Part shown: positions 51,431-62,280 of the stretch, one piece after another
Numbering within the stretch: position 1 is the first letter of the stretch
Layout of the letters: each line of letters begins with the position of its first letter
DNA from: Macrotrachela quadricornifera
Lineage: Eukaryota; Rotifera; Eurotatoria; Philodinida; Philodinidae
Reading direction: 5' to 3'
NCBI GenBank assembly: GCA_022393335.1
Contig: JAJEKB010020648.1
Location: 489,296 to 553,295 of the forward strand
DNA: 64,000 nucleotides
Translations under genes and position numbers: made by a program
Notes under the pieces: model-generated
The model's input: the letters and a program-made list of their open reading frames with translations, nothing else
Told to the model about the DNA's origin: nothing
The model's database searches: none

Positions 51431-52037
51431 CATATTATACTATGCAGAGGTGGGCAAGTACAGTCTTTTTCGAGTACGAATACAGATGCATAAAGGCGCA
51501 AATATAAGTTTTGGTAACGGTTGGGGTAAACCATAGGATCTCAACCACATTTACATCGAGTTTCTCTAAATCACGTGAAACTTTCAGCGTTTGTAGATCA
51601 TATTGAGGTGTTAAGATGCCACATATCAGTTTGTGAAATTTCTTTAATAAGTACATGGGTGAATTGCAACTTTATTGTACCGTCGTATTTTTGAAAATAA
51701 AATTTCAATATCTTGAGTTCTACTCAGCCAATCCTTATGATTTTTTTACCGTATATTCTACTTATGAACTCCTTACTATCATAAAAAAATCGCATGGTTA
51801 TCTTGAAGGGGTGTTGAGTTATTGGTCATGCAAGGCTCAAAATGTCCATATCTACTGCCATCTCTTGAACGAGAATCTGTATGGCTAGTTCATTACCAGT
51901 CCACTGAATATTGACAGTTGGTGATATTTGTCATATACAGTCTATAGTTCTCGGATATATAACTCATTGGTTCTTTCAACATCTTTTTTATTTTACTTCT
52001 CTCAAAATATCATGTGTGCATACAAACCTCAATTTTC

Positions 52038-52425
52038 TGTCACGCGAGATTAAAACTCGTTTTGCCAAGTAATGATCCGTCTGAAAATGGTCGGGTTGGT
52101 GTCAAATAAAACACACTTGGTACTATATAAAAGCTCTCAAAATGATCAGAGAAGTGTTCTACTTCTTGTTGAGAGAGAATAAAAAAATGAAACTAATAAA
52201 TTCAGTTGTCACACAAAATGTCACGCGAGATTTTTAGATTGGTTTGGAGCATAACTCTCTTATAGTAAGGTATATTGCGACGAAACTTTGGTCATTTTAT
52301 CCACTCACTTTGGTCTACTATTGGTTAAAATTTCAAGGTCTGAAGTCTTGTCAATCGTGATAAATAGGAAATATATCGGTCATATGTCACGCGAGATTTT
52401 TTTGTAGAAAACTGTCACGCGAGAT
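52038..52425 (+). promoter_or_regulatory. Four exact copies of TGTCACGCGAGAT
   Basis: Copies start at 52038, 52219, 52385 and 52413, all in the same orientation, within the non-coding left part of the 3.07-kb transposon. An exact 13-bp CG-containing word repeated four times in AT-rich DNA is far from chance. Binding sites for the element's own transposase or for a host factor are the likely reading. No copies were seen in the right flank. Confidence 0.7.
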
Positions 52426-52707
52426 TATTATACACATTTTACCTCACAAGCACGAGTAAGACAAATAATTCATATATCACTTAGTATCGTATTTAAAGAG
52501 CTCTAAAAGCCAATCTCAATGGGCTCTAGTTTGAACTTAATCAGTTAGTAAAATCTCTGAAAAAGTTACCCACCTACAAAAATCCATTGATTAATCATAG
52601 ATAATTCGCTTATTTCTAGTCTAAAGATTATAACTAAACAAAAAACTAATTTATTTAACTGAGAGAAAATAAAATTGTCTAATTCATCAATTCTAGATAA
52701 ATAAACT

Positions 52708-54372
52708 ATGGTTTCTCACAACAAACACAATATTCGACGTTACGACTGGAAATACCATGAAAAGATCCAAATCAAACGAACAATCTCAAAGACATTTGAC
52801 CGTGATTTTAGAGCAAAACAAAATGCAAGGCAGCGGAAATATCGGGAACAAAAAAAACAAGCTGATAGAGAAGCAGAAATTGCTCTGACACTACCGTTAA
52901 CCAAATCAAACTCACGAAAGACAGAAGGTAATAAGCGTCAGCGAGCATATACCAGAAAACTGAAAGTTGAAAATGAAAAATTGACGAATATGGTCCGAAA
53001 ATTGGAGAAAAAAAATTTGAAGATGAAAAGATTATCATCTCAACAACATGCAGAAGAAACCAACACTGTTAATACAACACCAGTAAAATTATTTATCAAT
53101 AACATCAGTCCAACAGCAAAAAAACGTGCAACTAAACGATTACTTAATCAAAAAGAAAATCTATCCCGTGGTTCTATTTCAAAACTGAGAAAAAAATTAG
53201 GTATTAATTTATCGAACAATTATAATCCATCATCTAGTACACCATCACAACTTCAAAAAGATATAGAAGAATTTCTTTGTCGAGATGATGTTACAAAACA
53301 AGCTCCTGATAAGAAAAAACAAGTGCATGGAAAACAGATCAGATATTTACTGAACCATTTATCGACTATTCATCAACGTTTTATATTGGAAACTGGTAAT
53401 AATTGTCATTATTCAACATTCACACGTTATGTTTCTGATTATGTGCTGAAGCCTAGTACTAATGATTGGGGTACTTGCTTATGCATCGTTTGTTTGAACA
53501 CACAGCTCAAACTAGAAAAATTACAACGTATAAAATTTCTATATCCAACTATTAAAGCATTACTTTCTGATGATTTAACGGATATAACAGATTTAGTTAC
53601 AGATGAAATCAAAACAAAAGACTTTTTGGATAATTTGGTTAAACTTAACGATGAACAATTTAACATTACATATATTGAATGGATGAAGAAAAAAACAGTG
53701 ACAATTCTAATGTATCTATATCAACAAAAACAACACTTACATCATCTATTTTTGATTTTGTAACAAAATTTTCAAAGGAAATCGAAGTATGTGCAGAGTT
53801 TAATCGTAGACAGTGTTTGTCGTATGAAGAGGTTTGAATGCTATTAGATACATTTCGTCTTGCACGAGTGAAACTTTACGATGAGGAGAATCATATATTC
53901 ATTTATTCTACACTGGGAAATGATCAATTTTTCATCTTGTTTAGGATTTAGTATCACATATTGATCGTGTACGGCAACAATTTCGTGCTGCGAAACATGC
54001 AAAACAGATGGCTATGGAACAGGAAGATACAATTACAATACATTTAGATTGGTCCGAAAACTTCAAACTGAAACAAGCACGACAAGAAAAAGGTGAGTGA
54101 TTGATTATTCGATCCCCCTGTTAAAACTTGGACGCTCTTAGTATCTGAATGGGATCATGTTTGGTTAATTATTTACATGATTTATTCTTTCAAGCATTTA
54201 TCATAAAACGATAATGTAAACGTTTCTTTTAGCATCATACTATTACGAACAACATATCTCAATCTTAAGTGGTTACGTATGGAAGAAAGATGATTGTTTT
54301 AGTTTTGCTTCAGTATCTGACGATACTAATCATATGTTTGAAGCTACGTGGGCTGCAATACAACGTTTATAG
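52708..54372 (+). pseudogene. Transposase-like protein of the 3.07-kb element, frameshifted and truncated
   Basis: The ATG at 52708 opens a very basic, coiled-coil N-terminus with bZIP-like character (RDFRAKQNARQRKYREQKKQ; then KLKVENEKLTNMVRKLEKKN), followed by CLCIVCLNTQLKLEKL. After a frameshift in an A-run near 53690 the reading continues to 53831. A 113-bp intron leads to 53945-54092 (TITIHLDWSENFKLKQARQE, with a possible catalytic Asp), and another intron to 54233-54372 (ASYYYEQHISILSGYVW ... DDTNHMFEATWAAIQ), ending at a TAG. Similar proteins occur in other invertebrates and continue further, so the C-terminal catalytic part is probably deleted. Family name not certain. Confidence 0.6.
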
Positions 54373-54734
54373 AATATGAGATTCATGAACTCGAGCTAGC
54401 CTGCTCTGAGTAGCACGTTCTTATGTACCATTTTATCTATAAAGCTCTCTTTGTGTCTATTCCAAAGTTCTATAAACATATTCGAGTAAATTCTTAGTTG
54501 CACGAATTTATTCAAATATTTGAAAAACTCAAATTTGGATTGTAAGGGTGTATTTTTAAAAATTCTTGTATCTCAACTAATTTAAAAGTGATAGTTGGGA
54601 AAATTTATACATAGTCGTCTCTCATATATGGGAATAAGATGTGCTACTCAGAACCTCTGAAATCAGAAATTTTTTTTCGTCGATTTTTTCCTCACAACGG
54701 TACAATAAAGTTGCAATTCACCCACATACATATA

Positions 54735-56424
54735 CAGCATGATTACGTTATTTTTAATAGTTTTGTACAGTTTGCTGTATTTAAGTAGAATAATGGAAGT
54801 TTCTTATTTTAACACAGTAGGATAAAGCATCGACTACTCTATCGAACCATATAATTTGCATTCTATTTTCTCTAGTCCTACACCAAAAAATTGATAGATC
54901 TCAAACGAGTATGAAAAAAAAATTTTGCAGATAGTTCACGTTATTTTTAATAGTTTTATTTTTCATATATAGACTGCTCGTCTTATGCTTAATAGCGTTC
55001 GCGATAACACGTGCACATCGTATATTGAACGGTTTTTTTCTTTCCTGTTGAATGACGGTTATAGCCTTCCTCTTTCGTTCAATTTATTAAAATTCATTTC
55101 AAACAAATACCACGTAATAAAATTTCTGATATTGTCGAAGAACGTATTCTGCAACTTTTATACCAAGGATACTCCCAGCCTCGAATTGTGAACATTTTGA
55201 AAGTTGATGGAATACATGTATCTCAACCTACTGTGTCAAATGTCAAGCGAAAGATCGGTCGTCAAAGAAATTCTGAATCGAAAATTAAGATTTATCGAAA
55301 AAAACCATCACAAACAACGTCTATTGTTAATAAAGTCATCAAGAAAATTGACGTTGAAGATCCACCAACCCACCGTACTATTGCTAAATCTCTTCGTATT
55401 AGCCAATCTACTGTTTCGTACATTATCAAAAATTTAGGATTAATTCTTCGAAAAAAAGAAAAGTTCACAAATTAACTTCATCAAATATTATGAAACGTCG
55501 AGAACGATGACGTCAACTTTATAGTCGATTAGCACATCAACGATACAAAAGGTTTATTACAACAGATGAAGCTGGTTTCATTTAGATGCAAGTAGGGGTA
55601 AACGAAAAGTATATTATATAAAAAAAACTGATCCCGACTACAATCGAATGATTATTCAACAAAATACTTCTCGACCAAAAGGTTTTATGGTATGAGGATG
55701 TGTATCAACTCAAGGTAAAACAACACTTCGTTTTGTTGCACCTGGTACAAAAGTGAATTCGAATTATTATATTAACAAGGTTTTGAAACCATTTCTAACT
55801 CAAGATGTACCACGTTTGTTTTCAAAAAAACAAAAAAGAAAATGGTATTTTCATCAAGATTCAATACCAAGTCATACTTCCAAAGAAACAATTCAATATT
55901 TAACTGAAAATAAAATTAATTATATCAAACCAGACGAATGAATGCCGGCTAGTCCTGATGCTGCGCCTATGGATTATGCTATATGGGGATATTTAAAACA
56001 ACGATTAAATAGAACAGATACTAAATCTCTTGATGAACTAAAAAAAAGCTTTTGACTGAATGGAGAAAAATGAATCAAACCTATATTGATAAAGTATTAG
56101 CTTCTTGGTCGAAAAGAATTTTGAAGATATTTAATGCTCGTGGCTGTCATGTCGAACATCGTCTATAATTGTACTGTTTTTTTGTTCATATATATGTAAA
56201 ATGAAACTATTAAAAATAACGTGAACTATCTGCAAAATCTTTTTTCATACTCGTTTGAGATCTATCAGTTTTTTGGTGTAGGACTAGAGAAAATAGAATG
56301 CAAATTATATGGTTCGATAGAGTAGTCGATGCTTTATCCTACTGTGTTAAAATAAGAAACTTTCAATGTTCTACTTAAATACAGCAAACTGTACAAATCT
56401 ATTAAAAATAATGTAATCATGTTG
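54735..56424 (+). mobile_element. 1.69-kb mariner-type transposon with ~237-bp TIRs
   Basis: The left TIR (54735-54970) and right TIR (56187-56424) are nearly identical in inverse and the element is flanked by TA (54733-54734, 56425-56426). Each TIR has an outer and an inner copy of 'cgttatttttaatagttt' (left copies near 54748 and 54940), the IR/DR layout in which transposase binds two direct repeats per end. It contains a dead transposase gene. It landed 7 bp beyond the ACAT target duplication of the preceding element. Confidence 0.92.
55085..56167 (+). pseudogene. mariner transposase (DD37D spacing), inactivated
   Basis: The paired helix-turn-helix DNA-binding region is legible (VEERILQLLYQGYSQPRIV; THRTIAKSLRISQSTVSYII), then the DDE core: ITTDEA with the first Asp, WYFHQDSIPSHTS with the second, and SPDAAPMDYAIWGYL with the third. 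Thirty-seven residues lie between the second and third Asp, the DD37D spacing of the maT-like branch. Frameshifts occur in an A-run near 55450, at 'gaagctgg' (about 55572) and near 56045, and TGA stops at 55508, 55693 and 55939, each replacing an apparent Trp. Inactive, but ends are intact, so it could still be mobilised by a related enzyme. Confidence 0.88.
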
Positions 56425-56660
56425 TATCTATCCTGTGATCGATAAAATGAAAAAAAAATCATAATATTAATTGCATGTAGTAGACAATAAAAGAAGATAT
56501 TATTTTAATAAAAAATAATAAAATCATTTAAAAAGATAAATGAAAAATCACATTATGTGTTAAATATTTTAACTTCGAAAAAAGCACATCTCACTTAAAT
56601 AAAGTATCTAACCGATGAGATTCGTATTCAAACATATTTTATTTTAAATAAGAAAAGGTT

Positions 56661-56830
56661 TCGAGCTAGTGTAGTTCAGTGATGTATATGAACGACTTCT
56701 CTATCACTGATTCATCTGTTCAAATCTGATCGTCATCGCTTAAGGTAAAATTCAATCCATTTGCCAGGGTAGGCTAAGACCATCGAAAAATGTTGATGAT
56801 GGTGACTTAGTTCGAATCTGGGATGGATTT
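56661..56830 (+). repeat. tRNA-like sequence, possibly SINE-derived
   Basis: An A-box-like 'tagtgtagttcagtga' and B-box-like 'gttcaaatc' lie about 50 bp apart at 56665-56733. A second B-box-like 'agttcgaatctggg' follows at 56808-56821. No intact cloverleaf was drawn. Confidence 0.35.
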
Positions 56831-57049
56831 GAATATATTTTTCAAAATTTTTAGATTTTTTATGAAACGCGTTCAGACACTTCGAATGTTTCACTGGGGA
56901 CACGTTTAGATGCGTTCGCTCTTAACGTTTCATACGCAAATGAAACGCGTTTTGAGGCAAAAAATATTTACATGAGGGAGCCTAGCGAGTTTTTAGTTCA
57001 GATGCCATAGGAATAGCCATGTCCGACTCGGGCTATGCATAAGAAAATA

Positions 57050-57310
57050 TATCAAATATCTCTAGACTCTAGATGCGCATTAAGACAGATCGTAGTAAGA
57101 AAACGCATAAAATAACCATAGATTCCTGAAGACGGACCAAAATCCATTATAGGAAGAAAAAGCGTATATGAAATATCGATAGATCCACGAAGGCTGGCTA
57201 AGTCGCACCAGAGAAGAAAACGATGTATGAAATATTCATAGACTCATGAGAAGGTACTGTAGGAAAAAAAAGTAAACGAAATTAACGTTAAACTCACGAA
57301 GACCTATACT
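57050..57310. repeat. Degenerate ~57-bp minisatellite
   Basis: Four to five diverged units can be aligned on 'gaagaaaacg-tatgaaatat-catagatcc-cgaagac'; the 'agaaaa' starts fall near 57097, 57156, 57212 and 57266. Non-coding. Confidence 0.6.
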
Positions 57311-58050
57311 ATTTTTAAGAAGGAATACCCGAGAGTTGAAAGTGAGGGTGGTGACAGATGATGCAATCGAGGATGTTGATACTATTATAGTGAGAGTTAG
57401 GAGTAAAGCAATATTGAAAATATGCACGGAATTTTTCGTGTGTCGAGTTGTTTTAGTGCTTAGACATAGCTGTATATTGGATCAATATGATTGTGAAAGA
57501 CGTTTGCAGTGTTGTCGAAGCTGACGGTGTTGATGTCGATGAAGTTGAGAGCGATGAAAGTGCTAAAAAATAGGTCTGCTTTTTTTAGACCCACTATACC
57601 CGCACTTTGGTCAAAATATATACTTCTTTTATCTCGAATTCAAAAAAAATTAGAAAACACCAAAGAGTAAAAGATGATAACCAATTTCAATTGTTCTCGA
57701 GTTAAATGAAAATTTATATTAACATATTTTATTTTACTCTTTTCTCTACTTCTTTTTGCTAAACTTCTGATTTTGTTTATAGCTAAAGCTTATTATTTCT
57801 ATGACTTTTCAATAATTTCGAGTTGGGTGGAATTTCAATATAGAAATTCAACCAATTTAAATAATTAATCATATTACAAGTAATGGATCTATTTCACATA
57901 AATCAGATAAAAATGGACTTTAATGTATGCACCATTTATCTATGAAAATAATATTTATTATTTACATAGTTAGGAAATTGTATCACAAAATTTGATTATT
58001 TATGTAAAAAAAATAAAAATAAATCTATTTCTACTAATATGAAATATATT
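57311..58050. other. No gene seen
   Basis: Contains an 11-bp-stem hairpin (ggtggaatttc / gaaattcaacc) near 57828-57856. The open frame at 57336-57524 is not supported. Confidence 0.4.
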
Positions 58051-58908
58051 TTACGTACCACATATATTCAAATCAGGGACTAATTTTTTGAAAAAAATGT
58101 ATTCTTGATTCGAAATTGCTTTTGAACAACCGACGTTTTTAGATGGTTTTTTTCTCAATAGTTTAATTAAATGTTGAAAGGATTTTGGATTATAATCAAG
58201 AAAAACATTACTTCTAATATCAAATTTTGTAATGTTGGACGATGTAACAATGTTACTCAAAGTAGAATTAGATATTTGATCAAATGTTTTACGTTGATTT
58301 GTAATTATTTGACCACCAACATTGAAGGTAATAATTTTTTTTTCTAATGAAGATATTTGATTAACTTTTAATTTTTTAAGCATCTTTTTAAATGGTCCAA
58401 TAAGTGAAGGTTGAGAAGGAGGATAAAAGTTAATTATATTATTTTTATTTAATATTTGTAATTGATCAAGTAAATGGCGAAATAGAATTGGATTAAAATC
58501 TAAAAAAAAATTTCCTTTTTTATCCATAGGTAATCTTTGTTCCCAATCACCATTAAACATCATTGAAAGAATTGATTTTGGAGAACGAGTAAGTGTTTCA
58601 CGAGTTGTCATTATTATTTCACCACCAACATTAAGTTGAATAACATCTGTATTTTTAATACATCTTTCCAATTTACCTTGACTTAATAGTTGATTTTCAT
58701 CGCATTTCACACGACGTTGTGGTTTTATAGCTGTATCAGAATTTTCTTCATGCACTGATTGACTTCTTTTCGATTGAATAGTGATTATGGATGTATTGTT
58801 GTAATTTACCCATATTATAACAAATAATATCAACTAATTTATACAATCATATTTCAAATCTATATTATCAAATGATGAAATACTTACTATACGTGAAAGA
58901 AACGACAT
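58051..58908 (-). CDS. Protein with two BTB/T1 (KCTD-type) domains
   Basis: Exon 1 (58908-58888, ATG at 58908) and exon 2 (58833-58051) are joined over a 54-bp GT..AG intron in phase 0, giving 267 residues. T1-type BTB domains mediate tetramer or pentamer formation and often act as adaptors for Cullin-3 ubiquitin ligases. The first (about 71-160) shows VIQLNVGGEIIMTTRETLTR, FLDFNPILFRHLLDQL. The second (about 174-230) shows ITFNVGGQIITNQRKTF and FLDYNPKSFQHLIKLLR; both have the T1 signature 'LNVGG'. The second is shorter and more diverged. The N-terminus (MSFLSRILILFVIIWV) is strongly hydrophobic, which is unusual for cytosolic KCTD proteins; if the first exon is wrong, this would be a joining artefact. 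No transmembrane channel follows, so it is not a potassium channel. Confidence 0.82.
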
Positions 58909-60136
58909 ATTTATGTTTTTTCTGTAAAAGACAATATGCTATACTTCCATTTCTTAGTATTTATAGAAGAAAAGACATGTGTTATCTCTTTTCTATCTTA
59001 TGCGAGACTGTTACTGCTATGATGAATTATTCGTAAATATGATGGCAAGGAAGTAAGCAAAACATCGTCGACAGAGAAAACGCAAGAAAAAGAATCTTTA
59101 TCATATTATCCCAAAATAATATCCTCGCTATCACAACAAAATGTAATATCGTTTAAGAACTAATTTATTTGTGCCCATTCCGTCTTTCCTTCATACAATG
59201 TTTCTAAACAAGATAATATCGATGCAGAAAAAGAAGGAAAATTTTGTAACTCTATAGATAGTTATATGTACATTTAATAAAATCCGAAGATGAATAATTC
59301 TATATAAAAAATGAAAGGAATAAATTAGAAAAATATGTATTCATTATAAAAAAAATAATATAGTTATTTCTATAACAAGTAGTGTTTATCGTATGGATTT
59401 GCTGACCCTTTTCTGGAAGAAATCTAGTATAATTATCATAGAAATTAATTTCAATTTCGATTATATTATATCTCATAGTCTTCTTGATCACATGAAAGCC
59501 AGGAAATAAACATCCATTCTTTAATAATGGTCGTTTTATAGAAATAAAATATTCCTGTCTGTGATTCATATATAAATAATAATCGTCATTTTAACACGTT
59601 TCTTCATAGAATAAACCTTATTTATTGTGTGCATGTTACCATTTTGAGATCCAGTGGTATATATATTTCTTATCTCAAGAATTTTCAAATCTTCCGATTT
59701 CTGAAAATCTTGAAGATATGTTTTCAATAAATATTGAAAACTAATGAAGATCCGTAGAAAACTACATTGGTGATAGTGTATGGAAAACACTAAAAACCAC
59801 ACCGTGCCATGTTTTTTCAGCCTCTTGAAAAAGTCAATTTTCGTCAGAAATTGTGAAACTAAGATGAATACGTAGGAAGATAATTCGTACTTGGATCTTT
59901 CAGATACGGTATGATTTTTTTTCAAAACCTTAATTTTGGCTAAAAATTTTGATAATTTGTGTAATCGACTGCTTGAAAAACATGCTTGTTTTCTCCGTTT
60001 ATGATCTTTTGATCTTGTGAACAAGGTCTCTCTGCTCAAGCTCATTCAGTATATTTAGTTGTTTTTTTTGTTGAAAAGAGCATGTCAAGATGTAGAGAAC
60101 TACAGTTTCTCTTTTAAATTAAGCTTTATTTGTTTT
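58909..60136. other. No gene accepted
   Basis: The minus-strand frame 60045-59566 (159 codons) starts with a basic segment but has no family features and borders the R1 repeats. It was not accepted as a gene. Confidence 0.35.
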
Positions 60137-61105
60137 ATTCTCTTTCTCGTAGAGAGGAGTCTTGTAATCATAAATTGTTTGCTTGCTTGTATGTCCGCAC
60201 AAGGTCAAAAAAACATTTTATCAATGTTATCCATTAAAACTTAACCAAAGGGTAATTGGGGTCGAGGAACTCGAATCTGATGTTAGTTTTTTAAATATTT
60301 TTCTTTGGATCGATTTTTTACACAAAGGATCACTTTTTTTGCAAAAAAATTTTTTTTAAAAGAGTTGAACGAACGGTAATCGAGGACGAAGAATTCAAGT
60401 CTGAAGTCAGTTGCATAAAAATTTTTGAAGATCAATTTTTTAAACAAACGACAAATTTTTAACAAAAAGCATTTGTTTTTTATGAAGTTTGGTCAAAGGC
60501 AGTTGAGGTCGAGGAACTTGAATCTGGTTTTGATATTTTTAATTTTATAAATGAATAGCTTGACGGTAGTTTAGAAACACGACTACTACGAGAAAGAGCT
60601 GAGCGAGTCTTCAGACGAGCGTTACTTGTTCTCTTTCTCGTAGAGAAGAGTCTTGCAATTATAAATTGTTTGCTTGCTTGTATGTCCGCAGAGGGTCAAA
60701 AGAACATAAAAGTTAATCGAATGATAACCGAGGTTGAAGAATTCAAATCTGAGGTTAGCTTTTTAAAATTTTTTTATGGATCAATTTTTTATACAAGCGA
60801 CCACTTTTTTTACAGAAAAAAATTTTTCATAAGAATTGACCGAAGAGTAATCAAGGACGAGGAATTCAAATCTCTAAAGTCAGTTTTCTAAAAAATTTTT
60901 AAAGCTCCATTTCTTAAACAAACGACAAATTTTTGACAAAGAATATTTGTTTTTATGAAGTTTGGTTAAAAGCAGTTGAGGTGGAGGAATTTGAATCTGA
61001 CTTCGGCTTTTTTGTAATTTTATAAATGAATAGCTTGAAGGTGGTTTAGAAACACGATTTCTACGAGAAAGAGCTGAGCGAGTCTTTAGACGAGCGTTAC
61101 TTGTG
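60137..61105 (+). repeat. Dispersed repeat family R1, two tandem ~490-bp units
   Basis: Unit 1 (about 60137-60630) and unit 2 (about 60631-61105) match throughout, from 'ctctttctcgtagaga' through 'aaattgtttgcttgcttgta', 'aatgaatagctt' and 'gagctgagcgagtctt' to 'agacgagcgttacttgt'. Within each unit the motif 'gaggaattcaaatctga' (and variants) recurs three times about 120 bp apart, showing an internal sub-repeat. A third, inverted copy is at 41286-41565. Confidence 0.8.
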
Positions 61106-61689
61106 TATATAAGTATTTATGTAATTGGACATTCATTATTCGCATGGTTTTTGAGTCGTGAAACTTGTGATTCATTTTTTCCATTATAAGAGTGAGAATT
61201 CGAAAAAAGGATTTTGTGATGCCTCACATCTCGACGTGCTCTTTCTAACAAAAAGAAAAACAAAATCTATGACATGAGCTTGAACCGAGAAATATTGACC
61301 ACAAAGTGGCTATTTTTGACCCCTATTTGACAAATATCTTGCCCAATTGCTATAGTGGAGAGATGAAAATTTTATCGTAGACTCTTCACTACAGCTCCAA
61401 TGTATCCCGAAAATTTCAGCAAGTTCAGCTCAGTAGAAAAAATTCGGACCTTGAATGATTAAATGAAATTCATTCATTAATTTCAAAGCTGAACTAATAT
61501 CGATCGATATAGTGGCGTTAAATATAGAAACGACTAAATGTTAACTTAAAAGCTTTAGCATAAGTACAATAAGTGAGAGTTGAGACACTTCGAGAAAATG
61601 GCGAATGATTCGATTCTTGAGGTAAAATAAATCTTTGTTAGACGTTTGACGTAAAAAGAACCTATTCATTAAAGGACTTTTCAGTTCTA

Positions 61690-62280
61690 ATATGGTATTA
61701 TTGGCTTGTTGTCATTCCGAATTTCTGTTCACTTAGTTTCGAACATCATGCGTTTTTTCTTATATCAGAAGATCGTAACGAACAAATGCTACCGGAAACC
61801 TCAATGAAAATTAGAGCGAGATATTTTATTCCTGTTTTCTCGACTAAGAGAGGTAATCATATAAAAAACATGATTCTGTATGTGTGCTTGCTCATGGTAC
61901 AAGGTCAGGCTATAATAACTTAGCTGAAATCAATAGGAATGTTACGTTCTGTCTCAATTTTTCGTTATGAACTCCGAATGAACTATAGTTCAGGCAACTC
62001 ATGGCAGTACTCTATCAATGCACTATATAAGTCAAAAAATGTTATCTATGATGAGAAAATCGTGGGTGCTTGATACTTTTCGAATTTAAGATTGATAGTT
62101 TTGGTTTTAGAAATCATAAAATTTGGGAGATTCGTTCAAACTGAGTCAGCTATAGCATCACATTTGTTGACCATTTATCTATCAATGATTCTCGAAATAG
62201 ATAGAAAGGATTCAGTTGAGGGTTAAGCGAGTCACCTTTAATGAGCGTTACTTATATTCTTATATTCTCCCTCAAGATAC
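61690..62280 (-). repeat. Dispersed repeat family R2, copy B
   Basis: Inverted relative to copy A (16708-17830) and lacking its ~640-bp insertion. It ends in 'taatgagcgttacttat', the same terminal word as family R1 just upstream. Confidence 0.7.

Larger units (their letters stand above)
51657..54723 (+). mobile_element. 3.07-kb DNA transposon, 27-bp perfect TIRs, 4-bp target duplication (Sola-like)
   Basis: The first 27 bp (51657-51683, starting GGGTGAATTGCAAC) are the exact reverse complement of the last 27 bp (54697-54723). Both ends are flanked by ACAT (51653-51656 and 54724-54727), a 4-bp target-site duplication. Four-base duplications are characteristic of the Sola superfamily, among a few others, so that name is tentative. 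The interior carries a spliced transposase-like gene at 52708-54372 and four copies of TGTCACGCGAGAT. The right end abuts a mariner insertion starting 11 bp further on. Confidence 0.85.

Noticed and set aside
53832..53944. In-frame stop in the 3.07-kb element's gene
   Set aside because: The TGA at 53835 falls inside a phase-0 GT..AG intron, so it is not a disabling mutation.
58051..58908. Voltage-gated potassium channel
   Set aside because: T1 domains are present but no pore or voltage-sensor helices follow; the reading frame ends after the second domain.
59566..60045. 159-codon minus-strand open frame
   Set aside because: No family motif, Lys/Phe-rich composition from AT bias, next to R1 repeats, no splice partners.
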